NCBI GenBank assembly: GCA_025201345.1
Contig: JAIXMG010000002.1
Location: 2,046,001-2,110,000 of the forward strand
Source: Thamnidium elegans
Lineage: Eukaryota; Mucoromycota; Mucoromycetes; Mucorales; Mucoraceae
Direction: 5' to 3'
DNA length: 64,000 nucleotides
Shown here piece by piece: positions 34,627 to 45,929 of this stretch. Both the position numbers and the translations under genes were made by a program. The notes below the pieces were generated by a model, which saw only the letters and a program-made list of their open reading frames with translations, was not told the DNA's origin and did no database searches. Every line of letters starts with the position of its first letter. Positions within the stretch are counted from its first letter, which is position 1.

Positions 34627-37256
34627 TTAAATGTTCAAGAACAATTCAGTGTACTTGGGTAAAGGCCACAACTTATCAGCAACGTTACGTTCTAACTTAT
34701 CAGCATATTCACGAATGATTTCCATCTTGGGAATGACTTGGTTACAACAAGCGTCAGCCAATTCAACGATATCTTGAACTTGGATAAGGTCGACCATGAG
34801 GTATTTAAGAGCGGTGATATCCTTTTGAAGGTTGGCAACAATAGGTGTTAATTCGTTCAACAAGTCGATTTCAGGAGAAGCTTCAACGCCAATGTTCTTC
34901 ATGAAAGAAGCGGCTTCAGCCAAATCGCGTCTGTATTGGTAAGCAGCAGGTAAAACTTGTTGGATAACCATGGTGATCATAGTTTGAGCTTCAATAGTGA
35001 TATCCTTGGCGTACTTTTCAACCAAAATATGGTAACGAGAGTTTAACTCAGCGTCAGAGAAGACGCCCATATCCTTCAACATATCTGTGTTACCCTTTCT
35101 CAACAAACGCAAGAAAGCATCGGGACTCTTGGTAATGTTGGCCAAACCACGCTTAGCGGCTTCTTGGACCCACTCGTCAGAGTAGTTATCACCTTCGAAA
35201 CGGATATCCTTGGTCAACTTGATATACTTACGAATAACAACGAGTTGGTCTTCAACAGAGGCAACAGGCTTATCGCCCTTAGCAACCTTCAAATCAGCCA
35301 AGATTTCAGTCAAGGCCTTAGCGACAGCAGAGTTCAACAAGGTGACGGGGAAAGAAGGAGATTGCTTGGATCCGACAGCACGGAACTCGAACTTGTTACC
35401 GGTGAAGGCAAAAGGAGAAGTACGGTTACGATCGGTTAAATCACGAGAGATAGGAGGCAAGTTAGCAACCTTGAGATCCAAAACGGTACCCTTGACACGG
35501 ACATGTTGGAGTTCAAGACCGGCAGCTCCGTAGTTAACAGGTCTGTTTTCCTCAATAGCATCCAAGACTTCGGTCAATTGAGAACCCAAGAAAGCAGAGA
35601 TGATACCGGGAGGAGCTTCATGAGCACCGAGACGATGATCGTTGGAAGCAGAGGCAACACCAGCACGAAGAAGATCACCGTGATCGAGGACACCCTTAAG
35701 CGTAGCGAGCAAGAAGATCAAGAAACGGTAGTTGGTCTCAGGGGCAGAAGAAGGATCCAAAAGGTTATCACCCTTATCGGTAGACAAACTCCAGTTACAA
35801 TGCTTACCGGAACCGTTGACACCACGGAAAGGCTTTTCGTGGAAAAGAACCTTAAGCTTGTGACGATGTGCAACACGGTGAAGAACATCCATTGTTAACA
35901 AGTTATGATCAACAGCTAAAAGAGCTTCTTCAAAGATAGGAGCAACTTCAAATTGAGCAGGAGCAACTTCGTTGTGACGGGTCTTGATGGGAACACCCAA
36001 CTTGGCAAGCTCAAGCTCACATTCACTGATAGCAGATAAAACACGAGTAGGGATCTTACCAAAGTAATGATCTTCGAGTTGTTGATGTCTAGGAGGAAGA
36101 CCACCTAATAAAGTACGACCGGTGATCTTAAGATCAGGACGAAGAGTATAAAGAGAACGATCAATCAAGAAATATTCTTGTTCGGTACCAAGAGTAGTAT
36201 AAACAAGATCGGTACGGTTTTCTAATGAAATTAAAAAGCGTGTATTTTAGTTCCCAGTCCTTCAAAACCTATTAAAAAAAAAAAATAATTCATACCAGCA
36301 TCCTTGGGTTCAATAATGTGAAGAACTTCTAAAGCAAGTCTTTCTAAAACTTCAGCAGATCTTAAAAGAACAGACTTTTCATCTAAGGCTTCACCGTTAT
36401 AAGAAATGAAGACAGAGGGGATATAAAGGATAGAAGTACCGTGAGGACCTTCTTGAATAAACATAGGACTGCGTAAAGGTATAGTAATTAGAAAATGCAA
36501 TGTCTTTTTTTTGTTTTTTTGTTTTGTTTACTATGCTTACCTCTTAGTATCCCAAACAGTATAACCACGTGCCTCAAAGGTACTACGCATACCACCTGAA
36601 GGGAAAGAAGATGCATCAGGTTCGGATTGCAATAATTGAGAACCGGAGAAGGTATCAATAGCAGTGACCTATGTTAGAAAATACGTTAGAAAAAAGAGGT
36701 AAAAAAAGAGGTAAAAAAAGAGGTAAAAAAAAAATAGTATGATGGGAATCTGTCAAATCGAACTCCTTTAAAAGACACGTAGTCTATTCTATTTGTACAC
36801 GCGTATATGCCCGATCCCGCATCTTTTTTTTTTCTTTTCTTTTCTTTTTTTTTTTTTTTAAAAATAATAATAATAATAATTTACCACTTCGGAACCATCG
36901 ACAAAAGAAGACTTTAAAGTTAAGAAAGCATCGTGCTTTTCAGCAGTACAATCGTTCAAAGGTTGGAACCAATGAGTGAAATGGGTAGCACCGCGTTCAA
37001 TGGCCCAGACCTTGACAGCATGAGCGATAGCATCAGCAGTGACCTTATCCATAGTATGATTACCCTTTAAGGTTTGGACAAAGGTCTTATAAACAGGCTT
37101 GGGTAACATCTTGGACATTTCATTACGAGAAAAGACGTTTTGACCGAAAATTTCGGAAATAGGTTGAACATGACCATTCTTTTGAGGGAAATCAACTTTA
37201 CGAGGAGCCTTAGTGAGAGACTCTACAACACTGTTAATACGAGCTTGATGAGCCAT
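34627..37256 (-). CDS. Glutamine synthetase type III (GSIII)
   Basis: Four exons: 34627..36221, 36296..36468, 36541..36668, 36885..37256, 755 residues, close to the usual 700-730 of GSIII and about twice eukaryotic GSII. Reaction: glutamate + NH4+ + ATP to glutamine. GSIII blocks: [90 protein letters not shown] (metal and substrate residues) and [12 protein letters not shown]. Family knowledge: GSIII (GlnN-like) is a dodecamer known from Bacteroides, cyanobacteria, some protists and some early-diverging fungi; most Dikarya use GSII. Codon choice (frequent C-ending codons, AAG for Lys) suggests high expression. The window cannot tell whether a GSII gene also exists. The 216-nt first intron holds a GT-rich and A/T-tract region. 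Confidence 0.95.
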
Positions 37257-37632
37257 AATATAAGATTATTTCTTTTTTAATAAAAAGAAAAGAAGAAAAG
37301 AGAAGATAATAAAAAATTATGATGGACCTCATTAAAAATAAGCGGGGGGTACACAAAAATAGCGGAGGGATAATCAATGACTGCGTTTTATAGATAAGAA
37401 TTTAACTGATTTTCGTATTTACCTTTTTGTGTATGTGGGGTTCAATTGACTCTAATTGGTTTAAGTCGAAGAAGTATATACCCTTTTTATTATATAAAAT
37501 GATTACGATCATCTCCGATACTCCGTTTACATGTTCTTCTTTTTTTTTTTTTTACAACAATGAAATATACACTTCTTTAGTTTGCATAATATAATTCTAT
37601 TGGAGTAACTTCAAACTATTGTTTATTTGTTC

Positions 37633-37660
37633 TATTATTATTATTATTATTATTATTATT
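37633..37660. repeat. (TTA)n microsatellite
   Basis: About nine uninterrupted TTA units in non-coding DNA. Confidence 0.9.
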
Positions 37661-38274
37661 TTCAATCCATCTATCTTAACCTTTTTCTTCTTAACTATAA
37701 AAAAAGATGTATACTTATTTATTTTACATCCTTCTACAAATTCATATATAACGATATACACACATCTTTCACCAAAATAAAAAAAAAATGTTCCTTTTAA
37801 AGTATTTAATAGAGTCCGATCATAGATAAGAGATATGACTCACCTAACAATGTTACTATACAAAGAGTTCATAGGGCTAATACACTACACCTACTAACTC
37901 AGTTAGTTCTCAACATTTAAAAATTAGAATTACACATGATTAAAGAAAAAAAAATACGCTTAATATTTAATGATAAAATTAAACTTTTATGCAAAAAAAA
38001 AAACGATCTCTAAAAATGGGTAAATGACTCACTGCACGAAAAAAAAAAAAAAAGATCGTCGGTTAAACCATTTGCCCCCTTTTTTTTACACTTTAAGATA
38101 TAGTTTTATATACATCTGGTTACATAAAATCAAACGTATTCTTTTTTTTACGCGTGTATATTTGCATGGTAATTTATTGAGTACTACCGACAATGGGCTT
38201 TATATAAAAAAAAGATACGTTGTGATACTTTCTAATTTAAGAATTATATCATTATTTTTCACTTACTTTTATAA

Positions 38275-38296
38275 GTGTGTGTGTGTGTGTGTGTGT
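38275..38296. repeat. (GT)n microsatellite
   Basis: About eleven uninterrupted GT units in non-coding DNA. Confidence 0.9.
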
Positions 38297-40222
38297 CTAC
38301 CCTTATTCGTAATCGTGATAACGGAAGATAAGAAAGATATATCACCTCTTTTTTCCTCTTTTTTCCCTCCAATAAAATTACTTTGATGGCTGTTATCTTT
38401 TTCACTATAATAAATCTTATTTAATCTCTGGATTATACATATTATTATTCCAATGGATCCGTATCACATGTGATTTCACCGCTTCCTTTTTTTTTTTAAA
38501 AAAAAAGCAAAAAAGATATGTCTGATATATCAAAAGGTATTTTATAAAAGAAAAATCTAGTTTTACCCGTTATGATAATTAAAAAAGGGACACAGGAAAA
38601 AAAAGAAAAAAGTGTGATGTATTCGCATTAAAAGAATCTTGCATGAATCAAGTTGAAGCAACAAGTACCTATTACGTATATAAAAATGATGAATCAACGT
38701 ATAAGTACAAGTATACGAAACAGTTAATGGTATAATACGACAAGACGAGTAAATATATCATACGAGTAAAAGTGGGTTCTATTTTATCACTTATTGATTG
38801 AATTGATCAACATCTTTAGAGTGAGTATATTATAGTGCTATATGACTTACTTTGATACCTTACATACATTTTTAGGATATGAACAAAACATCTGATCGTA
38901 AATATTATCTTAATGCAAGCAGTTTGTAAATTGACTATTTGCTACTTTCTATCGCACAATGTATTTATACTTTATGACACTGTGCAGAATCAATTGGTCC
39001 TAAAATTTAAAATCAGCGCTTAAAAAATAAACCGGAGTTGCCTAGCAATACTCTTCATACATAAATAACCGAACTTTTTCTTTTTTACTCTTCTTATTAA
39101 AAGTATCTATCTAGATTTGTATAGTCTATATTTTGTACCACTCATCGGCACCTAGCAATATATGATATATACACCGCCATTCCCTCAATGTATAGAACAA
39201 CGTGTATACCTATTCCGGTTCCGCGGAACGCATTAAACTCGCTCAATGCACACCTCCTAATTAACGGATCCAAAAAAAAGAAGTTCTTTTTTATTTTTAA
39301 ATGCAAAGAACAGCTACCATGTATATTGCTTTTAAAATAACTTTATAAATTGTACTAAATCATATAATCAAGCAATACAAAAAAAAAAGGAGGACGTCAA
39401 CGCTTTATTTTTTTTCGCGTAAATCGGGAAACCAAATCTATTTATTCAGATTGATCATCCGTCTTTTTTTTTTTGGTGTAATCAGGAACCTTATATCTAA
39501 TTAAACAGCGGCTATGTTTCAGTTTTAAATACAGTTTGTTTTTAATAGCTGGTAAAGTACAAAATTCTGCATGAAAAAAATAATAATACGGTTATGAAAT
39601 ATACAAATATCTTCATTGACGAGTGATTTTAGCCCGTATATATCTGAGTCTCTCACATCTAAACCGCGCCACAAATATTATAAAAGGACAAGAAAAAAAG
39701 ATCAGCTCGAAAATCACTGCTAAGAAAAAGTTCACTGAAATAAATACTGCAGTTTAAAAAATCGCTCACTAAGAAATCATTGCTGTGTTTAGAACAAGGT
39801 ACAAAGAAAATGCTACTATCAATTACAGAGTATAATAACAAAAGAATATAAACTATAAGGCCGTACCCGATAGAAGTACATTTTATAATTTTTTATTAAA
39901 TAAAAGATAATATAATGAGAAGATCCAGCATCTCATTTACATGTACGCATTGCATAATTATAACTGTCAGGCATTATGCCAAATGTTAAACCAAATAAGC
40001 CAAACATATTATATTTTACTGTAAAAATAACAGCAAGCTTTATTAAGAATGTTGCGGATAGATTATTAAAACGAAAAAAAAACATTAAGGTAATGTTTAT
40101 ATTTAATGAGAATCAGGACAGACATTATCTTTCCCTTTTTAAGAAGCCTTCTCTTTTTTATAAGGCATTCTCTTTTTTAAGGCATTCTTTTTTAAAACGC
40201 TTTCTCATTCTCTTTTTTAAGG

Positions 40223-40365
40223 CACTCATTTTTAGGACACTCATTTTCAAAGACACTCATTTTCAAAGACACTCATTTTCAAAGACACTCATTTTCAAAG
40301 ACACTCATTTTCAAAGACACTCATTTTCAAAGACACTCATTTTTAAAGACATTCATTTTTCTTTA
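40223..40365. repeat. Tandem array of a 16-bp unit
   Basis: Unit AAGACACTCATTTTCA repeated about nine times; the word CACTCAT starts at 40223, 40238, 40254, 40270, 40286, 40302, 40318 and 40334, and CATTCAT at 40350. Period 16 (15 at the first step). Edge units are diverged and the inner ones nearly identical. The unit is not a multiple of three, so it is not a protein repeat array, and the long open frame across it is incidental. Weaker GGCATTCTCTTTTTT-like units precede it. Confidence 0.92.
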
Positions 40366-40515
40366 TAGCTTTTTTTTCGTTTTTTTTTTTTTTTGGCCCT
40401 TTGGGTTGGGTTGCTAAATAAGAAAAAGTTAGAAATCAACTCTTTTTTATTTGCAGCAGAATGTTTTTATGATACTTTCCTTCTCTCCTCGTATCACTCC
40501 AACTTTCTACCAGCC

Positions 40516-40761
40516 AGTGCTTATGGTACCATTTGCGCCATGCAATTTTTTTTTTGGGGGTTTACAGATTTGACCCATCTGCAGGGCTTTTTTCCAAAAG
40601 AGACAACTTGTGAATTTACATCCCCACCCCGCGGTAAGAGAAAGCGGAATGGGGATGTAAACCCACAACCTGCCTCTCCGGAAAAAAAACCACCACGGAT
40701 GAGTCAAACTGCAAACACACAAAAAAAAAGATTACAAGGCGCAAATGGTACCATAAGCACT
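40516..40761. mobile_element. Fold-back (MITE-like) element 1
   Basis: The outer 24 nt are a perfect inverted repeat: 40516-40539 starts AGTGCTTATGGTACC and 40738-40761 ends GGTACCATAAGCACT. Inside, the arms continue as an imperfect inverted repeat of about 110 nt: TTTACAGATTTGACCCATCT on the left matches the complement of the right arm around GAGTCAAACTGCAAAC, and CATCCCC faces GGGGATG at the apex. The loop is about 26 nt near 40628-40653. GC content and codon-like pattern differ from the surroundings. No transposase is encoded. A clear target-site duplication was not found. Confidence 0.75.
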
Positions 40762-42157
40762 ACTATTACAGAAAAAAGACTTGATCAGAGTCCCAAAAAC
40801 TGTAATAATAGTTAGTAAATATCTGGCCAGTTACCTTTTGTAGTTGTGAAGAAAAAAAAAAGAGAAAAAAACAAAAAAGGAAAAAAAACCCCCGGGTCAA
40901 TTTATACCCGTGATTCGTTGACATGATTTGTGTGACGTGACATTTTTGTGTGACGCGTGCCTAGTTACACTTTTTTTTTCCCTTTGCATTTTAATTGAAA
41001 ATGATTGGTTTAAAAAATATTCCCGAATCGAAATTCCTTTAAACCTCTACAAAAGTCGTAATGAGAGAATGAAGAGACTATGGGTTTTCGACGAAGGGTG
41101 TAAATGAGAAGAAAGAGAAAAAAAAAAATAACGTAAAATAAAGTATAAAGTATAAAATTAAAAGAAAAAGATAGAAAAAATAAAATAAAATAATAGTGAC
41201 TCCATTCGAACCTCCATTACTTTTAATATTCGTATTTCAGAGTGAAATCGATTTAGATGTTTAGTGATTCTATTTTTTCTTATTAAAAGTTTGTAGTACC
41301 TTTTTTTCTCGAATCTAATTTAAAGCTCTGCCTCTTTTTATTTATTTTATTATGTTATGTAGCAATCAAATATGTTGCTTCTGTAATGAGTTCTGAAATT
41401 AGCTTAAAGTTTAGCAGAGTATTTTTTTTGTCACTGAACCCCATTATTATGGTTCTGAGAACTTTGACCAGATCTTCTTTCTGTAATAATAGTCCTTAAA
41501 CTGCTACTTTGCGCTTTTTGCAGTCTCCCTTTTTTTTTTTGTGATTTGACCCCTTTTTTTAAAATCAAAAGAAAGAAAGTCTATTTCCTATTTATCGCTT
41601 CTCTCTTTTATCAGTTCGTTTTTAATTATATACTATACTCGCATCACTAAACTTACACTATTACAACATATACATCTAGCTGCAACTTGACAATCTAATA
41701 GACAAAAGCCACCCATCTTAGCACATTCCTTTTTCTTTTTGAAAGTAAAAGTGTTGTCAGGTATCGATATATAATAAATGAGTTTGTACGAATCAAGATC
41801 TTCTTTTTTCTTTTATTGATAGTATTAATGTACACTTTGGTAAGAGTTCTTGAACTGCCTATTTTAAACTATATTACGTATAAAACCTCATTGCTTTTTA
41901 GTTGCTTTGACAAAAGCTTATTTTTTTTTTCATATAATTAAGTAACAAAGAGCACACAAAGATAAAGCCGTTTTTAGCGTTATTATGAGTCGAGATGTCA
42001 ATACTATACTTTGATGGAGATTTGAGTATTACAATGTACTAGGTACTATATTATATATTGTGGTTTATAGAGGCGCAGAGATGCATAGAGACATTACAGT
42101 GTATAAAGATACTGTGGAGTGTTTCAAACGTATCCTTAAAAAAACAAGTATAATAAA
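40762..42157. other. Intergenic, between two fold-back elements
   Basis: No gene supported. Near 40886-40990 there is a more GC-rich patch with the inverted repeat CGGGTCAATTTATACCCG and two TGTGACG words (TGTGACGTGACA, TGTGACGCGTGCC). These look regulatory, but no adjacent gene is evident. Confidence 0.45.
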
Positions 42158-42519
42158 GTAATCTTTTAGACACTTCTAATACATCTAAAAGCATATTCTT
42201 ATTAAACATACTGAGCGAGTAATCAATGTTTAAATACGAAATTTTTGCGTTTTCTTGCTCAGTTTTGATTATAGCGCTTTTATTTATAAGTGAATAATGA
42301 AGAACTATTAAATATCTTTAATTACTATTATAGCCAATAATAGTAATAGAAAACTAGATTTTTTATAATCGCATAAATTAAAAAGTCTGGAAATATAGTC
42401 ACTCAAAAAACGCGAGTTTTCTTTTCCAAAAAAAAAGTTATTTTTAAACAGTGATTACTCTCTCAATTTTTGGATTAAAAGCTTTATTTGACATAGATTA
42501 GAAGTGTATAAACAGGTAC
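42158..42519. mobile_element. Fold-back element 2 (imperfect inverted repeat)
   Basis: Arms of about 120 nt at 42158-42274 and 42395-42519. GTAATCTTTTAGACACTTCT at the left end is the imperfect complement of the right end around ATTAGAAGTGTATAAACAGG. Further in, GAGCGAGTAATCAATGTTTA on the left matches the complement of TAAACAGTGATTACTCTCTC on the right. The centre (about 120 nt) is not paired. No coding sequence. More diverged than element 1 and not obviously homologous to it. Confidence 0.55.
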
Positions 42520-42631
42520 TTTATTTTCGACTATTTGCCCACAAAGGCAAAGTGGATCCAGAGTAATCACAAAACATCCGTGATTTTTGACTAAAAAACA
42601 AGAGGTGAAAAAACAACGTGTTTAGTTCCCT

Positions 42632-42671
<40 letters not shown>
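42632..42671. repeat. Long poly-T tract
   Basis: About 40 consecutive T, the longest homopolymer noted in the window. Length is likely unreliable in any assembly. Confidence 0.85.
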
Positions 42672-42675
<4 letters not shown>

Positions 42676-43326
42676 ATTTGGCTGTGGTTCTAATGTTTAA
42701 GCTCTTATATATGAAGATACAGAATTTTTTTTTAATAAGTTGTATGACCCTAAGAGCTAACTATTTTGAGAATTATAATCCATCATTTATCGTTGATTAT
42801 CCTTGTAAAGTATTTATTTTTTATATGACTCCAGGACATGTCAATGATTTACGCTGTAAATATTATATCTGAACTCGTTCCTCTGGTTATGTGACCTTTT
42901 TTATATTCACTATTTACAACGACATAGCCACTATTTTTCTCTACCAATACCGTATAAACAAGTAAAAAAAAAAAAAAAATACCTTTGATGTAAATGACCA
43001 ACTTAACCATTAGCCCCTAGCCAAATTATTCTAAGAATTGCAAAGGCTCAGTGCATATTGTGACAAAACCTCTTGTTTAAAAGTTTTATTTTTATTTTTT
43101 AGAAAAGACTTTTGAAGGCTTGGCGCATAAAAGAATGGCTATGCTATTGTTTTCGTCAGTAGCTTTCATGCATACAAAGTACCTAAGGGGGTTCTGTTAG
43201 CAACCCGTTGAGTTCTGATGACTTTGCTCTGACCTTTGACAGGCCATATTCTATATTTTTTTGAATAGAAGAAAGCAAAGCCCTTTTTTATTTATTTGCA
43301 AGTGGTAATCCACTAGAGCTTAATTT

Positions 43327-43336
43327 TATATAAAAA
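43327..43336 (+). promoter_or_regulatory. TATA-like box of CAP gene copy 1
   Basis: TATATAAAAA about 75 bp before the ATG. Equivalent A/T boxes occur in the duplicated upstream regions of copy 2 (ATTTATAAATAG near 44424) and copy 3 (CATATAAAAGG near 45857), each preceded by a related AAGCnAAGCC-type word. Confidence 0.5.
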
Positions 43337-43404
43337 GGGAGGAATAAAAATAATTTTTATTATTATTATCAGTTCATCTTCTATATTATCAATCAACTAA
43401 AACA

Positions 43405-43957
43405 ATGGCCTTATCTACCGCTTTTAAACTTGCTGCTACTGTCGCTATTGCTTCTCAACTTGTGTCATGCGCTCCTACCGATGATGTTATGGTCCAAGCA
43501 TTGAACTCTCATAACAACTATCGTGCTAGACATCATGTTGGTGGTCTTACCTGGAATCAAAACTTGGCTAACCATGCTCTTCAAGTCAGTCAATCTTGTG
43601 TTTGGGGTCACAGTATTGTAAGTTTCAATCTTTGATGTTTATTATATTTGTTATATAACTAACAGTTGGATTATTTAGTTGGAAGGCACCGGTCAAAATA
43701 TTGCTTACGGATACCCATCCATGGAAGCAGCTATCGATAAATGGTATGACGAAGTAGCAAACTATGATTATAATACTGGAGCTTCTAGCAATGGTGGAGC
43801 TACTGGTCATTTTACTCAAGTTGTCTGGAAAGGTACTACAGAAATTGGTTGCGGCGCTACCAACTGTGACAACCTCCCAGGTGTCTACTATGTCTGTAAC
43901 TACGGACCTCCTGGAAACTATGATAATGAATTCATTGACAATGTCTTGCGACCATAA
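43405..43957 (+). CDS. Secreted CAP/PR-1-like (SCP/TAPS) protein, copy 1
   Basis: Two exons: 43405..43617 and 43679..43957, 163 residues. A signal peptide (MALSTAFKLAATVAIASQLV, cleaved before APTDD) is followed directly by a CAP domain with little extra sequence: ALNSHNNYRARHHVGGLTWN, GTGQNIAYGY, AIDKWYDEVANYDYNTG, GHFTQVVWKGTTEIGCG and YYVCNYGPPGNY. Similar to yeast Pry1. Family knowledge: fungal CAP proteins are secreted and bind sterols or fatty acids; some affect host interaction or self-protection. Cavity residues are His (HFTQ) and Glu (YDEV); the usual Glu of GEN is Gln. Cys pairs are conserved. First member of a tandem trio with the same intron position. Confidence 0.95.
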
Positions 43958-44499
43958 CTTTCATAAATTTTATTTATTTTATATTGTCGTAATACGTAAT
44001 TAAGTAATAAAATAAAAATAAATATGATTTTACAATTGAAAAAATAAAAAGCCATTATATTTTTTTTCTTTTGCAAGTGCGTAACAATAGTAGTAAATAT
44101 CTCGCCCCAACTACAAACAATTCCTCCAATTGGTAAATTCGTCAAGTCAAATGACAATAAACATAGATAGGTGCATAATATTTATGGCAAAGTTTTTTTT
44201 TCGTTTAAAGGCCGACTTCTAGAAACCAATTTTAAAACATACGCTTCGCCCATACTATTGTTATTATCACATTTAGTGGCTTTTTTATTGTTTAAAATGC
44301 GTATAACTATTCCGAACTCTTTTTACAGTTTACGTATTTATAATAGCTTATATATTATTTATTAGCCAAGACATGAGACTTTTTGATTATCCTATACAAG
44401 AAAGCGAAGCCTTTTTATTATTATTTATAAATAGTATTTTCCGATAAATTTAATTATTATACTCAATTTTCTATTCTATAATACTACCAATTATAAACA
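43958..44499. other. Intergenic between CAP copies 1 and 2
   Basis: Contains the 3' region of copy 1 and the duplicated promoter-like segment of copy 2 (GAAAGCGAAGCC near 44401, TATA-like box near 44424). No separate gene was seen. Confidence 0.5.
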
Positions 44500-45045
44500 A
44501 TGGTCTTTCTACTCTCTCTCTAAACTCTCTGCTGCTCTCACTATTGCCTCTCAACTTGTATCTTGCGCTCCTACTGATAGTATTACGACTCAAGCCTTAA
44601 ATTCCCATAACAATTATCGTGCTAGACACCATGCTGCTGGTGATGGAACCAACATTTAGCTAACCATTCACAAGGAGTCAGTCAAATGTGTGTCTTTGAA
44701 CGTAGTGTAGTAAGTTCATTATACTAAAAACGATACTTGATAACTATAACTGAATATTCTTGACAACTTTAGATGCAAGACACTGGACAAAATATTGGTA
44801 AGAGGTACTCATCTATGGAAGCAGCTATTGACGCATGATATAACGAAGTATCAAAATATGATTACAATACCGGTACTTCTGGCAACGGTGGAGTCACAGA
44901 TCATTTTACCCAAGTAGTCTGTAAAGGAACTACAGAAATCGGTTGTGGAGCTACTATATGTAATGACGGCGCCTTTTCTGTCTGTAATTACAGCCCCCCG
45001 GGAAACTTTAAAGGTGAATTCCTCGCCAATGTCTTTAAGCCATAA
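44500..45045 (+). pseudogene. CAP/PR-1-like pseudogene, copy 2
   Basis: Clear homology to copies 1 and 3 over the whole gene, including the signal-peptide region, the intron position (donor near 44710) and the C-terminus. It is disabled. The frame shifts within the first ten codons because of one extra base relative to copy 3. A 4-base deletion lies near 44641, in the segment matching AGVRWNQ of copy 3. A TGG-to-TGA change gives a premature stop near 44837, in the position of AWYDE. Several Cys codons survive. The flanking promoter-like sequence is also retained, so this is a tandem-duplication pseudogene, not a processed copy. Confidence 0.9.
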
Positions 45046-45929
45046 TTTAGTTTAATTTTAACCTTTTCATTTAAAAATGCACTAGTAATAAAAAATAACG
45101 TAAAACTATTTTACTTTATGAGATAATAAGGCCAATTAAGCATACACTGTTAGTTAAGGTTTAATAGATTATATATAAAACCTAATACAAATAATTTCAA
45201 ATGAAATATGGCAAAGCTAGAACTTATGTTTTGAAAAGTTTAAAGTCATCTATAAAATACTCCACCAAAATACACTTTACACTTCTAATTTTAAATTACA
45301 CGTAAAATAACAATATTCATATACACTATCACATGTATTGAGAGCCTATATGAAAAGGTCTCATCAATGAAGATGGCTATATATAAAAGGAAAAAGCTCT
45401 ATGGACACGATGTTTTTGTTATTTCTGCGGCTATGCTCTAACTTTTTTTGCAGTCATCTATAAATATCTTATAAAAAACATATTATTTACAACCTGTTAT
45501 ACCTTATACTTAATAAATACATTTTTTGGCGCGACAATGCACCTACACACCCTTTTTTTAAAGAAAAAAACATTAACAAAAGGCACGGTGTATACAGTGG
45601 CGAAGCACATTTTACACCTGTTTATTTTTCTTAAAGGCTTAGTGCATAAAGGGCTTGTTTTATAATAACTCTACTCAGTAATATACATAAAAAGTCAAAG
45701 GACAGAGAGGCGCATTTTTCGTTATGAGCATCAATGGCTTATTTTACATATACATGAACGAACCTATTAGGAGTATTTCCTTGTATAAGTAAAAATAAAA
45801 TAAAAAAAATACAAACAAAGCCATTTTCCTTCGCCCACAAATTACATCTCTATTTCATATAAAAGGACAACTTTTTATAGTTATTATTATTATTATTAAT
45901 TCAAATTTCTTATACAATCAACAACATAA
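45046..45929. other. Intergenic between CAP copies 2 and 3
   Basis: AT-rich spacer. Around 45630-45690 it includes AAAGGCTTAGTGCATAAAG, related to sequence upstream of copy 1 near 43115. Together with the TATA-like box near 45857 this shows the upstream region was duplicated with the gene. No other gene was seen. Confidence 0.5.

Larger units (their letters stand above)
37257..40222. other. Intergenic desert, GSIII promoter side
   Basis: About 3 kb without a supported gene. The first few hundred bases are the GSIII promoter. Contains a (TTA)n microsatellite at 37633-37660, a (GT)n microsatellite at 38275-38296 and a T11A10-like tract near 38488-38507. Open frames of 60-130 codons here are low-complexity and lack family signatures. 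Confidence 0.5.
42520..43404. other. Intergenic upstream of the CAP cluster
   Basis: Contains a very long T tract (about 39-40 nt ending near 42671) and, closer to the gene, a segment (GGCGCATAAAAGAATGGC near 43121) related to sequence upstream of CAP copy 3 near 45640. A candidate TATA box lies at about 43327-43336. No other gene was recognised. Confidence 0.5.

Noticed and set aside
40223..40365. CRISPR-like array
   Set aside because: Units of 16 bp are directly adjacent with no spacers, in a eukaryotic genome with no cas genes. It is a minisatellite.
39976..40368. 130-codon open frame covering the 16-bp array
   Set aside because: The second half is only the translated repeat cycling through frames (FKDTHFQRHSFSKTLI), and the first half has no family resemblance. 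Open because the unit lacks stops.
40393..40815. Long open frames on both strands in fold-back element 1
   Set aside because: Both strands are open because the two arms are complementary. The products are Pro/Lys-rich with no domain and no start context.
42618..42872. 84-codon frame after the poly-T tract
   Set aside because: The first third is poly-Phe from the homopolymer. The remainder has no conserved features.
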